From the NCBI GenBank assembly GCA_041677345.1, contig JBAYQE010000006.1, forward strand, positions 1 through 62,395: DNA of 62,395 nt, read 5' to 3'. Position numbers and translations under genes: made by a program. Under the pieces are notes generated by a model. That model was not told the origin of the DNA. It searched no databases and saw only the letters and a program-made list of their open reading frames with translations. This stretch comes from JALOAT01 sp041677345. GTDB lineage: Bacteria; Pseudomonadota; Gammaproteobacteria; Thiohalomonadales; Thiohalomonadaceae. Shown piece after piece: positions 15,698 through 24,201 of this stretch (positions are counted from its first letter, which is position 1; every line of letters starts with the position of its first letter).

Positions 15698-17593
15698 TCA
15701 AAGCTGATCGCGATTGATGCGGATGTCGGTCTGGTTGCGCAGGGTCGTCAACACACCCTGGTACAGGGCCTCTGCATTGGCCCGCTCCACCAACGGTGCC
15801 TTGGCATCCGCGGGTACCTCGCCCTCTTTCACGCCATACAACACCACCACGGCGTGATCACCGGAAGGCAGCGAGGTGCTTTCCACGGCAGGTGCATCTT
15901 CGTCGGGACGCGGCATGCGGAACGCCAGTTGAATGATGGGGCCGGGCACTTGCTGCACATCCCGGCCGATTTCCTGGCGTTTCCATTCCAAACCATTGCG
16001 CTTGGCGTAGTCCGCGGGCTGCACCTTGCCCTCCGCCAGCTCGCCGGCTGCCTCTTGCGCGGCGCGGGTGGCCGCCGTGCGTGCCTTTTCTTCACGTAGC
16101 GTGGAGACAATCCGGTCACGGACCTCGTCCAGCGGCAGGACGCTGGCAGGGCGGCGATCCTCCACACGCAGTACGACCAGGTGATCGGGGCTGATTTCCA
16201 CCGGCTCGCTGTTGTTGCCGGCTTCGAGCACGTCCTCGCTGAACGCAGCATCGAGCACCTTGGAGTTCGCGAACAGTCCGGAGCCGCCGCTACGCGCAAT
16301 GTAATCGCTGTGCTGCAGTTGCAGGCCCGTTTCCTTGCTCACGGTTGCCAGCTCATCGGGATGCTCGTAAGCCAGGTTGGCGAGCTGATCCGCCTGTTCA
16401 TAGAAGCGGGAACGCGCCTGGTCCTCACGCAACTTGCTACGGATGGTGTCCTGCACCTGTGCAAACGGCTTGGTTTCACCACCGCGCACATCCTCGAGCT
16501 TGATGACATGGAACCCGAAGTTGCTGCGCACCGGCTCGCTTACGTCGCCTTTCTGAAGCGCAAACGTGGCCTGTTCAAACGTCGGGTCCATGACACCACG
16601 ACCGAAGTAACCGAGATCGCCGCCTTGCTTCGCCGAGCCTGGATCCTCGGACTGTTCCTGTGCCAGGGTGGCGAAGTCCTTGCCGGCACTCAAGTCGGCC
16701 AGGACCGCTTCCGCCTTGGCGCGGGCCTCGGCTACCGCCTGCTCGTCGGCATCGGGGGCGACGCTGAACAGGATATGCCGCGCACGGCGCTCCTCGGGGG
16801 CGCTGAATTCTTCCGGATGGTTTTCGTAGTAATCCTTGACCTCCTGGTCACTCACCTGGACGGCACGTGCAAGCGACTGCACCGAAAGCTCCACGTAGGC
16901 CAGCTTCACCTTTTCGGGTTCACTGTAGAGGCTCTGGTTGGCATCGTAATGCGCCTTCACCTCGTCCTCGCTGACCTCGACCTTTTCGGCGTAGCGCGCC
17001 GTCGGGAACACCAGATAGCCCACATCGCGCTTCTGATTCTGCAGTCGCAGGAACTGCTGCACCTCGGCGGGCGTGGCGAAATCGGATTCACTCACTGCCG
17101 CCTGCAACTGACCCACCAGCAGGTCCCGCCGAAGCTCGACTTCGAACCCTTGCGTGGTGTAACCCTGCAGCCTCAGTGCCCGTTCGTAAGCGGCCGTGGA
17201 GAATTGACCATTTTCGCCTTGAAACGCGGGAATGGAGCGAATCACCGATGCCAGCTGGGCATCGGAGACCCACAGGCCGTTCTCCAACGCAGTCTGCACC
17301 AGCACCTCGCGCTCGATCAGGCTCTGCAGAATGGCCTCGCGCATGGACGCCTCGGCGAACATCTCGGGGCGGAAGTTGGGACCTAACATTTCCTGCAGGC
17401 GCTGGCGCTGCTGGTTCACGGCGAACTGCAAACGCTCCTTGGAGATGCTGGTCTCATTGACCTGTGCCACCGGGACTTCCTGGCCCCCGCCCAAATATTC
17501 CTGGACACCCCACAGGGCGAAAGTGATGACGATGAAGCCAACGATGATCCAGGCAAGAATGCCTTGGGCACGTGCACGGATGAACTGGAGCAT
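15698..17593 (-). CDS. ppiD: Periplasmic folding chaperone PpiD (parvulin-like)
   Basis: A 631-residue inner-membrane-anchored SurA/PpiD-type protein. One N-terminal helix (about 10-30, GILAWIIVGFIVITFALWGV) is followed by a large periplasmic SurA-like N domain. A parvulin (PpiC) domain lies at about 250-345 (RRARHILFSV ... GDLGYFGRGVMDPTFEQA ... NFGFHVIKLEDV), then a long C-terminal domain. PpiD assists proteins leaving the Sec channel. The start at 17593 fits the family N-terminus; an alternative ATG at 17605 adds four residues. It follows hupB and two tRNA genes, the usual lon-hupB-tRNA-ppiD order. Confidence 0.93.
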   Translation of the reverse strand: MLQFIRARAQGILAWIIVGFIVITFALWGVQEYLGGGQEVPVAQVNETSISKERLQFAVNQQRQRLQEMLGPNFRPEMFAEASMREAILQSLIEREVLVQTALENGLWVSDAQLASVIRSIPAFQGENGQFSTAAYERALRLQGYTTQGFEVELRRDLLVGQLQAAVSESDFATPAEVQQFLRLQNQKRDVGYLVFPTARYAEKVEVSEDEVKAHYDANQSLYSEPEKVKLAYVELSVQSLARAVQVSDQEVKDYYENHPEEFSAPEERRARHILFSVAPDADEQAVAEARAKAEAVLADLSAGKDFATLAQEQSEDPGSAKQGGDLGYFGRGVMDPTFEQATFALQKGDVSEPVRSNFGFHVIKLEDVRGGETKPFAQVQDTIRSKLREDQARSRFYEQADQLANLAYEHPDELATVSKETGLQLQHSDYIARSGGSGLFANSKVLDAAFSEDVLEAGNNSEPVEISPDHLVVLRVEDRRPASVLPLDEVRDRIVSTLREEKARTAATRAAQEAAGELAEGKVQPADYAKRNGLEWKRQEIGRDVQQVPGPIIQLAFRMPRPDEDAPAVESTSLPSGDHAVVVLYGVKEGEVPADAKAPLVERANAEALYQGVLTTLRNQTDIRINRDQL

Positions 17594-17653
17594 AGGCGTT
17601 CCCATTAAAGTCAAAAAAAAAGGGCGCAACTGAGTGCACCCTTCTTCTTTCAA

Positions 17654-17730
17654 TGGCGGAGTGGACGGGACTCGAACCCGCGACCCCCGGCGTGACAGGC
17701 CGGTATTCTAACCGACTGAACTACCACTCC
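17654..17730 (-). tRNA. tRNA-Asp (GTC)
   Basis: A 77-base cloverleaf including an encoded CCA. The acceptor stem GGAGTGG pairs with CCACTCC, the anticodon loop reads CTGTCAC (anticodon GTC), and the T-arm contains GGTTCGAGTCC. It lies between tRNA-Val and ppiD on the same strand. Confidence 0.96.
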
Positions 17731-17740
17731 TGATTTACCA

Positions 17741-17816
17741 TGGTGGGTGCTGAGGGACTTGAACCCCCGACCCTCGCCTTGTAAGGGCGACGCTCTACCA
17801 ACTGAGCTAAGCACCC
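17741..17816 (-). tRNA. tRNA-Val (TAC)
   Basis: A 76-base cloverleaf with an encoded CCA. The acceptor stem GGGTGCT pairs with AGCACCC, the anticodon loop reads CTTACAA (anticodon TAC), and the T-loop is GGTTCAAGTCC. It is 15 bp after the hupB stop and probably co-transcribed with hupB, tRNA-Asp and ppiD. Confidence 0.96.
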
Positions 17817-17831
17817 GGAAAACAAGGGTGA

Positions 17832-18104
17832 TTAATTTACAGCATCCTTGAGGCCTTTACCAGCCTTGAAGGTGGGAACCTTGCTCGCGGCGATCTCGAT
17901 GGTTTCGCCGGTCTTTGGGTTGCGACCCGCGCGTGCCGCACGCTCACGTACCACGAAGGTGCCAAAACCAACCAGGCTTACCTGATCACCCTTCTTGAGA
18001 GCGCCCGCGATTGCGTCAACCATTGCATCCACTGCACGAGCAGCTGCTGCCTTGGAAATATCGGCACTTTCGGCTACTACGTCGACCAATTCCGATTTAT
18101 TCAC
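17832..18104 (-). CDS. hupB: DNA-binding protein HU-beta
   Basis: A 90-residue nucleoid protein of the HU/IHF family. It starts MNKSELVDVVAESADISKAA and has the DNA-binding arm signature GFGTFVVRERAARAGRNPKTG. HU dimers bend DNA without strong sequence preference. The gene follows lon. A TTGACA-N18-TATAAA promoter at 18179-18208 lies upstream, and a hairpin plus U-tract sits between that promoter and the start codon, so leader attenuation is possible. AAGGGGA is 11 bases before the ATG. Confidence 0.97.
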   Translation of the reverse strand: MNKSELVDVVAESADISKAAAARAVDAMVDAIAGALKKGDQVSLVGFGTFVVRERAARAGRNPKTGETIEIAASKVPTFKAGKGLKDAVN

Positions 18105-18127
18105 TGAGAGTTCCCCTTGCTTCTTTT

Positions 18128-18162
18128 TTAAAAAAAAACACCGCCTGCATTTTACAGGCGGC
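18128..18162 (-). terminator. Intrinsic terminator or attenuator in the hupB leader
   Basis: On the minus strand CCGCCTG-TAAAATG-CAGGCGG (18141-18161) is followed by a run of nine T (18131-18139 on the opposite strand). This is a textbook intrinsic terminator. It lies after lon but also downstream of the strong hupB promoter candidate, 24 bp before the hupB ATG, so it would also act on hupB transcripts. Confidence 0.8.
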
Positions 18163-18178
18163 CGGGTTGTGGATGGGT

Positions 18179-18208
18179 TTTATACCAACAGGCTTCGCAC
18201 AGTGTCAA
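18179..18208 (-). promoter_or_regulatory. Sigma-70 promoter candidate for hupB
   Basis: The -35 box TTGACA (18203-18208) is a perfect match and the -10 box TATAAA (18179-18184) is close to consensus, with 18-bp spacing. It lies between the lon stop codon and the terminator-like hairpin. Confidence 0.7.
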
Positions 18209-18209
18209 G

Positions 18210-18239
18210 GTGAAGCGGCTGGCGAGCCAACCGCTTCAC
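18210..18239 (-). terminator. Hairpin directly after lon
   Basis: GTGAAGCGG pairs with CCGCTTCAC, with an inner TGGC/GCCA pair, starting 8 bases after the lon stop codon. It has no U-tract. It may protect the lon mRNA 3' end or act as a Rho-assisted terminator ahead of the hupB promoter. Confidence 0.5.
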
Positions 18240-18247
18240 GTTCGGTA

Positions 18248-20671
18248 CTAATGCGCGTGCACGCTTGCGCTTTCCTTGACCCCCTTCTCGCTCACCTCCA
18301 TCCCCTCCACCTTGTCGGGCAGCGGTGTCGGTGCATGCGTGAGCGCCACCTGCAGCACTTCGTCGATCCATTTCACTGGATGAATATCGAGGTCCTTCTT
18401 AATATTGTCCGGCACTTCCTCGAGATTGCGGCGGTTTTCCTCGGGAATAATCACGACCTTGATGCCGCCGCGATGGGCCGCGAGGAGCTTCTCCTTCAAG
18501 CCACCGATAGGCAGGACTTCACCACGCAGGGTGATCTCGCCGGTCATGGCCACGTCGGCCCGTACCGGGATGCCGGTGAGCGCGGACACGATGGCGGTAC
18601 ACATGCCGATGCCTGCACTGGGACCATCCTTGGGGATGGCGCCCTCGGGCACGTGCACATGGATGTCCTGGCTCTCGTAGAAGTCCGGTTTGATCCCAAG
18701 TATCTTCGCGCGACTGCGCACCACGCTCATGGCCGCCTGGATCGATTCCTTCATGACATCGCCGAGCTGACCCGTCACGGTATGCTTGCCCTTACCGGGC
18801 ACGACCACCGTTTCGATGCTGAGCAGTTCACCGCCGACCTCCGTCCAGGCAAGACCGGTCACCTGGCCCACCTGATCCTTCTCCTCTGCGAGGCCGTAGC
18901 GGAAGCGGCGCACCCCCAGGAATTTCTCCAGGGTCTCATCCTTGATCACCACCTTCTCGGAAGGCGGTGTGAGCAGTACATCCTTCACCACCTTGCGGCA
19001 GATCTTGGCGATCTCACGTTGCAGATTACGCACACCGGCCTCGCGCGTATAGAAACGGACGATACCGCGCAACGCTTCATCCGTGATATCGATCTCGTCT
19101 TCCTTCAGGCCGTTTGCCTTGATTTCCTTTGGCACCAGGTAACGCCGGGCGATGTTCAGCTTTTCGTCTTCGGTGTAACCGGCGATGCGAATCACCTCCA
19201 TGCGGTCGAGCAACGGACCGGGAATGTTCATGGAGTTGGCCGTGGCGACGAACATCACATCGGACAGGTCGTAATCGACTTCCAGGTAATGATCGCTGAA
19301 GGTGTTGTTCTGCTCCGGATCGAGCACCTCAAGCAACGCCGAGGCGGGATCGCCACGGAAGTCCATGGCCATCTTGTCGATCTCGTCGAGCAGGAACAAT
19401 GGATTGCGCACTTTCACCTTCGACAGGTTCTGTACGATCTTGCCCGGCATGGAACCGATGTAGGTCCGGCGATGGCCGCGGATTTCCGCCTCATCGCGCA
19501 CACCGCCCAATGACATGCGCACGAACTTGCGGTTGGTGGCACGTGCGATGGACTGGCCGAGCGAGGTCTTGCCCACGCCCGGTGGGCCCACCAGGCAAAG
19601 AATGGGACCCTTGAGCTTCTGCACGCGTTGCTGCACGGCGAGATATTCGAGGATGCGTTCCTTCACCTTGTCCAGGCCGTAGTGATCCGCTTCCAGGATC
19701 TCCTCGGCACGGGCCAGGTCGATGCTCACCTTCGTGCGCTTCTTCCAGGGCACGCTCACCAGCCAATCGACATAGTTGCGCACCACGGTCGCCTCGGCTG
19801 ACATGGGTGACATCATCTTCAGTTTGGCGAGTTCGGCCGTAGCCTTGGCCTTGGCCTCCTTGCTCATGCCGGCCTTTTCGATCTTCTTTTCAAGCTCCTC
19901 GAGCTCGTTGGGATGTTCCTCCAGCTCACCCAGCTCCTTCTGGATGGCCTTCATTTGCTCGTTGAGGTAGTACTCGCGCTGGCTCTTTTCCATCTGCCGC
20001 TTGACGCGACCACGAATGCGCTTTTCCACCTGCAGCAAATCGATCTCGCTCTCGAGCAGCGACATGAGATGCTCGAAACGTTCGCGCAGATCGACGATTT
20101 CGAGGATCTTCTGCTTCTCCTCGATCTTGAGCGCCATGTGCGCTGCCACGGTGTCCACCAGCCGGTTGGCGTCGTCGATCCCCGATAGTGAACTCAACAC
20201 CTCCGGCGGCACCTTCTTGTTCAGTTTCACGTACTGGTCGAACTGGTTCATCACGGAGCGTGACAGCACTTCCGACTCACGCTCGTCGATGTACGGCAGT
20301 TCGAGCACGTTCACCTGTGCCGAGAAGTACGAGGGGTTCGGCAGGAAATGCACGATGCGTGCCCGCTGGGCACCTTCGACCAGTACCTTCACCGTCCCGT
20401 CCGGCAGTTTCAGCAACTGCAGGATGGTGGACAGCGTGCCGATGCGATAGATGTCTTTGGGTTCCGGATCGTCCTCACTTGCACTCTTCTGGGCGACGAG
20501 CAGGATCTGCTTGTCGGCAGCCATGGCTGCCTCAAGGGCATGGATGGACTTGTCGCGGCCAACGAAAAGCGGAATGACCATGTGCGGATAGACCACCACA
20601 TCCCGCAACGGGAGCACGGGGATAGCCTGCAACTGCTGGCTGACTTCGGACGTTTTGTCTTGCTGCTCCAT
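18248..20671 (-). CDS. lon: ATP-dependent protease Lon
   Basis: An 807-residue AAA+ serine protease that degrades misfolded and regulatory proteins. The N-terminal substrate domain begins near IPVLPLRDVVVYPHMVIPLFVGR. A coiled-coil region lies at about 210-290. The ATPase domain carries Walker A GPPGVGKTSLG and Walker B PLFLLDEIDKM. The C-terminal protease domain has the Ser-Lys dyad: Ser in KDGPSAGIGM near residue 685 and Lys in GGLKEKLLAA near residue 728. A sigma-32-like promoter lies at 20732-20761, matching known heat-shock control of lon. The order tig-clpP-clpX-lon-hupB is conserved. Confidence 0.97.
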   Translation of the reverse strand: MEQQDKTSEVSQQLQAIPVLPLRDVVVYPHMVIPLFVGRDKSIHALEAAMAADKQILLVAQKSASEDDPEPKDIYRIGTLSTILQLLKLPDGTVKVLVEGAQRARIVHFLPNPSYFSAQVNVLELPYIDERESEVLSRSVMNQFDQYVKLNKKVPPEVLSSLSGIDDANRLVDTVAAHMALKIEEKQKILEIVDLRERFEHLMSLLESEIDLLQVEKRIRGRVKRQMEKSQREYYLNEQMKAIQKELGELEEHPNELEELEKKIEKAGMSKEAKAKATAELAKLKMMSPMSAEATVVRNYVDWLVSVPWKKRTKVSIDLARAEEILEADHYGLDKVKERILEYLAVQQRVQKLKGPILCLVGPPGVGKTSLGQSIARATNRKFVRMSLGGVRDEAEIRGHRRTYIGSMPGKIVQNLSKVKVRNPLFLLDEIDKMAMDFRGDPASALLEVLDPEQNNTFSDHYLEVDYDLSDVMFVATANSMNIPGPLLDRMEVIRIAGYTEDEKLNIARRYLVPKEIKANGLKEDEIDITDEALRGIVRFYTREAGVRNLQREIAKICRKVVKDVLLTPPSEKVVIKDETLEKFLGVRRFRYGLAEEKDQVGQVTGLAWTEVGGELLSIETVVVPGKGKHTVTGQLGDVMKESIQAAMSVVRSRAKILGIKPDFYESQDIHVHVPEGAIPKDGPSAGIGMCTAIVSALTGIPVRADVAMTGEITLRGEVLPIGGLKEKLLAAHRGGIKVVIIPEENRRNLEEVPDNIKKDLDIHPVKWIDEVLQVALTHAPTPLPDKVEGMEVSEKGVKESASVHAH

Positions 20672-20731
20672 CTCGGAGTTACCTCATTGGCGGCGGGCCG
20701 CGTGAAAACCTAGTAGTACTCTATGGCTTTC

Positions 20732-20761
20732 TACATAAGGACGGGCACGAACGCTTTCAAG
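20732..20761 (-). promoter_or_regulatory. Heat-shock (sigma-32-like) promoter candidate for lon
   Basis: On the minus strand CTTGAAA (20755-20761) is followed after 14 bp by CCTTATGTA (20732-20740). The sigma-32 consensus is CTTGAA, 13-15 bp, CCCCATnT. The predicted transcript would have a leader of about 55 bases before the lon ATG at 20671. Confidence 0.6.
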
Positions 20762-20792
20762 GAAGGATGTGCCGCACTATACGACAGGCGGC

Positions 20793-20826
20793 AGAAAAAG
20801 GGCGTGCCCGGCGTCACCGGGCACGC
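20793..20826 (-). terminator. Terminator after clpX
   Basis: GCGTGCCCGG-TGACG-CCGGGCACGC forms a 10-bp stem beginning 6 bases after the clpX stop on the minus strand. It is followed by CCCTTTTTCT. It separates clpX from lon. Confidence 0.8.
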
Positions 20827-20832
20827 GGTTTC

Positions 20833-22116
20833 TTACTCGGTCGCAACGGCGGGGGCGTCCGATCCGTCGTAGATCATCAGGGGCTTGGAGGCCCCGTTGA
20901 TGACACCATCATCGATAACGACCTTGGATACATCCTTCAGGGAAGGCAGGTCGTACATCACGTCCAGCAATGTCCCTTCGAGAATGGAACGCAGGCCGCG
21001 GGCACCGGTCTTCCGCTCCATCGCCCGGCGGGCAACGGCCTTGAGTGCATCGTCGCGGAACTCCAGTTCGACCCCTTCCATGTCGAAGAGTTTCTGATAC
21101 TGCTTGGTCAGGGCGTTACGCGGTTCGGTAAGGATCTGCATGAGCGCGGTTTCGTCCAGTTCCTCGAGGGTCGCGACCACCGGGAGACGCCCCACGAATT
21201 CCGGGATGAGACCAAACTTGATGAGGTCCTCAGGCTCGACCGCCTGCAGCACCTGGCCCACACCACGCCCGTCGTCCTTACTGCGCACTTCGGCCGAGAA
21301 GCCGATGCCGCTCTTCTCGGTGCGGTCACGCACCACCCGCTCCAGGCCGGCGAACGCGCCGCCGCAGATGAACAGGATGTTGGTGGTGTCCACCTGCAGG
21401 AATTCCTGCTGGGGATGCTTGCGTCCGCCCTGGGGCGGCACCGAGGCGATGGTGCCCTCGATGAGCTTGAGCAGCGCCTGCTGCACGCCCTCGCCCGACA
21501 CATCGCGGGTGATGGACGGGTTGTCGGACTTGCGGGAGATCTTGTCGATCTCGTCGATGTACACGATACCCGTCTGCGCCTTCTCGACGTCGTAGTCACA
21601 CTTCTGCAGCAGCTTCTGGATGATGTTCTCCACGTCTTCGCCCACGTAACCGGCCTCGGTCAGCGTGGTGGCGTCGGCGATGGTGAACGGCACGTTCAGC
21701 AACCGTGCGAGCGTCTCGGCCAGCAGGGTCTTGCCGCTGCCGGTGGGGCCGATGAGCAGGATGTTGCTCTTTGAGAGCTCGACCTCGTCGCCCTTGCGCA
21801 CCCCCGTTTCAAGCCGTTTGTAATGGTTGTACACGGCTACGGAGAGCACTTTCTTGGCACGCTCCTGGTCGATGACGTACTCGTCCAGAATGCCTTTGAT
21901 TTCGCGCGGGGTGGGCAGCTTGCTGCGTGAGGTTGCCGCCGACTCCTCCTGCACCTCCTCGCGGATGATGTCGTTGCAGAGTTCCACGCACTCGTCGCAG
22001 ATGAACACGGAAGGCCCCGCGATCAACTTGCGCACCTCGTGCTGACTCTTGCCGCAGAACGAGCAATAGAGCAGCTTCCCGCTCTCGCCGCCCGTCCCTT
22101 TCGTATCGTCGCTCAT
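20833..22116 (-). CDS. clpX: ClpX, ATP-dependent unfoldase of ClpXP
   Basis: A 427-residue AAA+ unfoldase that recognises tagged substrates and feeds them into ClpP. The N-terminal zinc-binding domain has Cys18/Cys21 and Cys40/Cys43. Walker A is GPTGSGKTLLAETL, Walker B IVYIDEIDKI. The pore loop GYVGEDVE and the ClpP-docking IGF loop (KSGIGFSAEV) are present. It is downstream of clpP, with its own heat-shock-like promoter candidate at 22149-22177. Confidence 0.97.
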   Translation of the reverse strand: MSDDTKGTGGESGKLLYCSFCGKSQHEVRKLIAGPSVFICDECVELCNDIIREEVQEESAATSRSKLPTPREIKGILDEYVIDQERAKKVLSVAVYNHYKRLETGVRKGDEVELSKSNILLIGPTGSGKTLLAETLARLLNVPFTIADATTLTEAGYVGEDVENIIQKLLQKCDYDVEKAQTGIVYIDEIDKISRKSDNPSITRDVSGEGVQQALLKLIEGTIASVPPQGGRKHPQQEFLQVDTTNILFICGGAFAGLERVVRDRTEKSGIGFSAEVRSKDDGRGVGQVLQAVEPEDLIKFGLIPEFVGRLPVVATLEELDETALMQILTEPRNALTKQYQKLFDMEGVELEFRDDALKAVARRAMERKTGARGLRSILEGTLLDVMYDLPSLKDVSKVVIDDGVINGASKPLMIYDGSDAPAVATE

Positions 22117-22148
22117 GACCTTCCTCGCGAATGGTGCCCTTGCTTACA

Positions 22149-22177
22149 AAATGCAGCGGAACGCTCGATTTTTCAAG
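22149..22177 (-). promoter_or_regulatory. Heat-shock (sigma-32-like) promoter candidate for clpX
   Basis: On the minus strand CTTGAAA (22171-22177) is followed after 14 bp by CTGCATTT (22149-22156), sharing the C-CATnT core of the sigma-32 -10 element. The -35 box and spacing are the same as in the lon candidate. The start codon of clpX is about 33 bp downstream. Confidence 0.45.
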
Positions 22178-22191
22178 CGCCCGCAGCCGAT

Positions 22192-22215
22192 CCCGCGGGG
22201 AAGATTCCCCGCGGG
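22192..22215 (-). terminator. Perfect hairpin between clpP and clpX
   Basis: CCCGCGGGGAA and TTCCCCGCGGG pair over 11 bp with a 2-base loop, 16 bp after the clpP stop. No U-tract follows. It may partly terminate clpP transcripts or protect their 3' end ahead of the clpX promoter. Confidence 0.55.
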
Positions 22216-22231
22216 TATCAGGCTTTTACGG

Positions 22232-22858
22232 CTATTCCGCGTCCTTGCCGGCGCGGCGGTCCAGGACGGCGTCAACCAGGCCGTAATCCACTGCCTGCTG
22301 GCCACCCATGAAGTTGTCGCGCTCGGTATCGTTGCGGATTTGCTCGATGGGCTGCCCCGTGTGCCTGGCAAGGATCTGGTTAAGACGCTCGCGCGTGTAC
22401 AGCATTTCGCGGGCATGGATCTCCACGTCCGTGGCCTGACCCTGAAAACCGCCCCAGGGCTGATGGATCATGACCCGGGAGTGCGGCAGACAATAGCGCT
22501 TGCCCTGTGCACCGCCCGCCAGCAGGACGGCACCCATGCTGGCCGCCTGCCCCAGGCACATGGTGGACACCTGCGGCTTGATGAACTGCATGGTGTCATA
22601 GATGGAAAGGCCTGCACTGACGGAGCCACCCGGCGAGTTGATGTACAGATGGATGTCCTTGTCCGGGTTCTCCGATTCAAGGAACAGCAGCTGGGCGACG
22701 ATCAGGTTGGCCATGTGGTCTTCCACGGGGCCCACCACGAAAACCACACGTTCCTTGAGGAGACGTGAATAGATGTCGTACGCCCGCTCGCCCCTGGAGG
22801 TCTGTTCGACCACCATGGGCACCAGGCCCAGATTATTGATCTCGTGTGTGCGGCTCAT
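22232..22858 (-). CDS. clpP: ClpP, ATP-dependent Clp protease proteolytic subunit
   Basis: A 208-residue serine peptidase that forms the tetradecameric barrel of ClpXP/ClpAP. Ser107 (GQAASMGAVLL) and His132 (PHSRVMIHQP) of the catalytic triad are visible, and an Asp lies in the C-terminal TERDNFM region. The N-terminal pore residues (LGLVPMVVEQT) precede the mature protein, which in relatives is autoprocessed. It lies 32 bp after tig on the same strand. Confidence 0.97.
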   Translation of the reverse strand: MSRTHEINNLGLVPMVVEQTSRGERAYDIYSRLLKERVVFVVGPVEDHMANLIVAQLLFLESENPDKDIHLYINSPGGSVSAGLSIYDTMQFIKPQVSTMCLGQAASMGAVLLAGGAQGKRYCLPHSRVMIHQPWGGFQGQATDVEIHAREMLYTRERLNQILARHTGQPIEQIRNDTERDNFMGGQQAVDYGLVDAVLDRRAGKDAE

Positions 22859-22890
22859 GGATTCGTTTCCGCTGATTGATAGCTCGTTAC

Positions 22891-24201
22891 TTAGACGCGG
22901 CCAGCGTTGGCGTGGTTCATCACCTCGTCAAAGCTCCGCTCCGACATACTCGCCCCGGACTTCTCGAGCACCCACTCGACAACCTGATCTTCGAGCACGA
23001 GCGACTCCACCTCGGACAAGCGACGCTTATCAGAGTAGTACCATTTGATTACTTCTTCCGGGTGCTCGTAGGAAGCGGCCAGCTTCTCCACCTGCGCACG
23101 CACCGCTTCCGGGCTCGCCTTGATGTCGTTGCTCTTGATGAGTTCGGACAGGATGAGGCCCAGGCAGACACGGCGGCGCGCCTGCGGCTCGAACATGGCC
23201 GGGTCCAGATCCAGATTCTTGCCCTTGGGCACGTGCATGTTCTGGCGCATCTGCTCCATGAGCGCACTGGACTCGCTCTCCACCAGGGCCTTCGGCACTT
23301 CCAACTCATTGATTTCGAGCAGCTTGTCCATCACGGCCTGCTTATTGGCGGCCTTCAGGGCCTGTTCCAGTTCACGTTCCATGTTACTGCGCACCTCGGC
23401 GCGCAGCATATCGGCGCCGCCCTCGGTGATACCGAAGCCCTTCGCGAACTCCTCGTCCACCTCGGGCAGGTGCGCCTCTTCGACCTGGTGCACCTTGATG
23501 GCGAACTGGGCCGCCTTGCCGGCCACATCCTTATACCCGTAGTCCTCGGGGAAGGTGACGTCGATGGTACGCTCCTCGCCCGCCGTTGCACCGGTCAGGC
23601 CATCCTCGAAGCCGGGGATCATGGCGCCGCCGCCAAGCACCACGGGCACATTCTTGCCTTCGTTGCCCTTGAACGGCTGGCCGTCGATGCTGCCGGAGAA
23701 ATCGATAATCACGCGGTCACCCGAAGCGGCAGCGCGCTCGACGGTGGTCCACTCGGTGCGCTGCTTGCGCAGGTTCTCGATGACACGCTCCACATCAGCG
23801 TCGGTGACCTTGGCGCCCACGCGCTCCACCTTGGCGCCCTCCACCGGGGCCAGCTTCACCTCCGGGAACACCTCGAAGGTGGCAACGTACTCCAGGGCCG
23901 CGCCGGGCACCACGCTCTTGGGTTCGATGGTGGGGTGGCCCGCCGGGCGCAACTGCTGTTGGGTCACGGCCTCGTACCAGGTGGACTGCACCACGTCACC
24001 GATCACCTCCTGACGCACCTGGGCGCCGTACTGCTGCTCGATGACCTTCATGGGCACCTTGCCCGGGCGGAAACCCTTCACGCGGGTGGTGCGCGCCAAG
24101 CGGGCGAGACGGTTCTGCACTTCCGTGTTGACGCGCTCTTCCGGGACCTGCACGGTCATGCGGCGCTCGAGAGTCCCGGTCGATTCAACTGAAACCTGCA
24201 T
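22891..24201 (-). CDS. tig: Trigger factor
   Basis: A 436-residue ribosome-associated chaperone and prolyl isomerase that meets nascent chains at the tunnel exit. The ribosome-binding signature is seen as VKGFRPGKVPMKVIEQQYG near residue 45. The FKBP-type PPIase domain lies at about 150-240 (GDRVIIDFSGSIDGQPFKG), followed by the alpha-helical chaperone domain. The start at 24201 (MQVSVESTGTLERRM) is favoured over one five codons upstream because GAGGA lies at good distance. First gene of tig-clpP-clpX. Confidence 0.96.
   Translation of the reverse strand: MQVSVESTGTLERRMTVQVPEERVNTEVQNRLARLARTTRVKGFRPGKVPMKVIEQQYGAQVRQEVIGDVVQSTWYEAVTQQQLRPAGHPTIEPKSVVPGAALEYVATFEVFPEVKLAPVEGAKVERVGAKVTDADVERVIENLRKQRTEWTTVERAAASGDRVIIDFSGSIDGQPFKGNEGKNVPVVLGGGAMIPGFEDGLTGATAGEERTIDVTFPEDYGYKDVAGKAAQFAIKVHQVEEAHLPEVDEEFAKGFGITEGGADMLRAEVRSNMERELEQALKAANKQAVMDKLLEINELEVPKALVESESSALMEQMRQNMHVPKGKNLDLDPAMFEPQARRRVCLGLILSELIKSNDIKASPEAVRAQVEKLAASYEHPEEVIKWYYSDKRRLSEVESLVLEDQVVEWVLEKSGASMSERSFDEVMNHANAGRV

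Noticed and set aside
18011..19513. 500-codon open frame antisense to lon
   Set aside because: Shadow of the lon coding frame. It would cross the hupB promoter and terminator and has no domain or ribosome-binding site.
22876..24192. 438-codon open frame antisense to tig
   Set aside because: Covers tig almost exactly and reads as His/Leu-rich filler; trigger factor is unambiguous.
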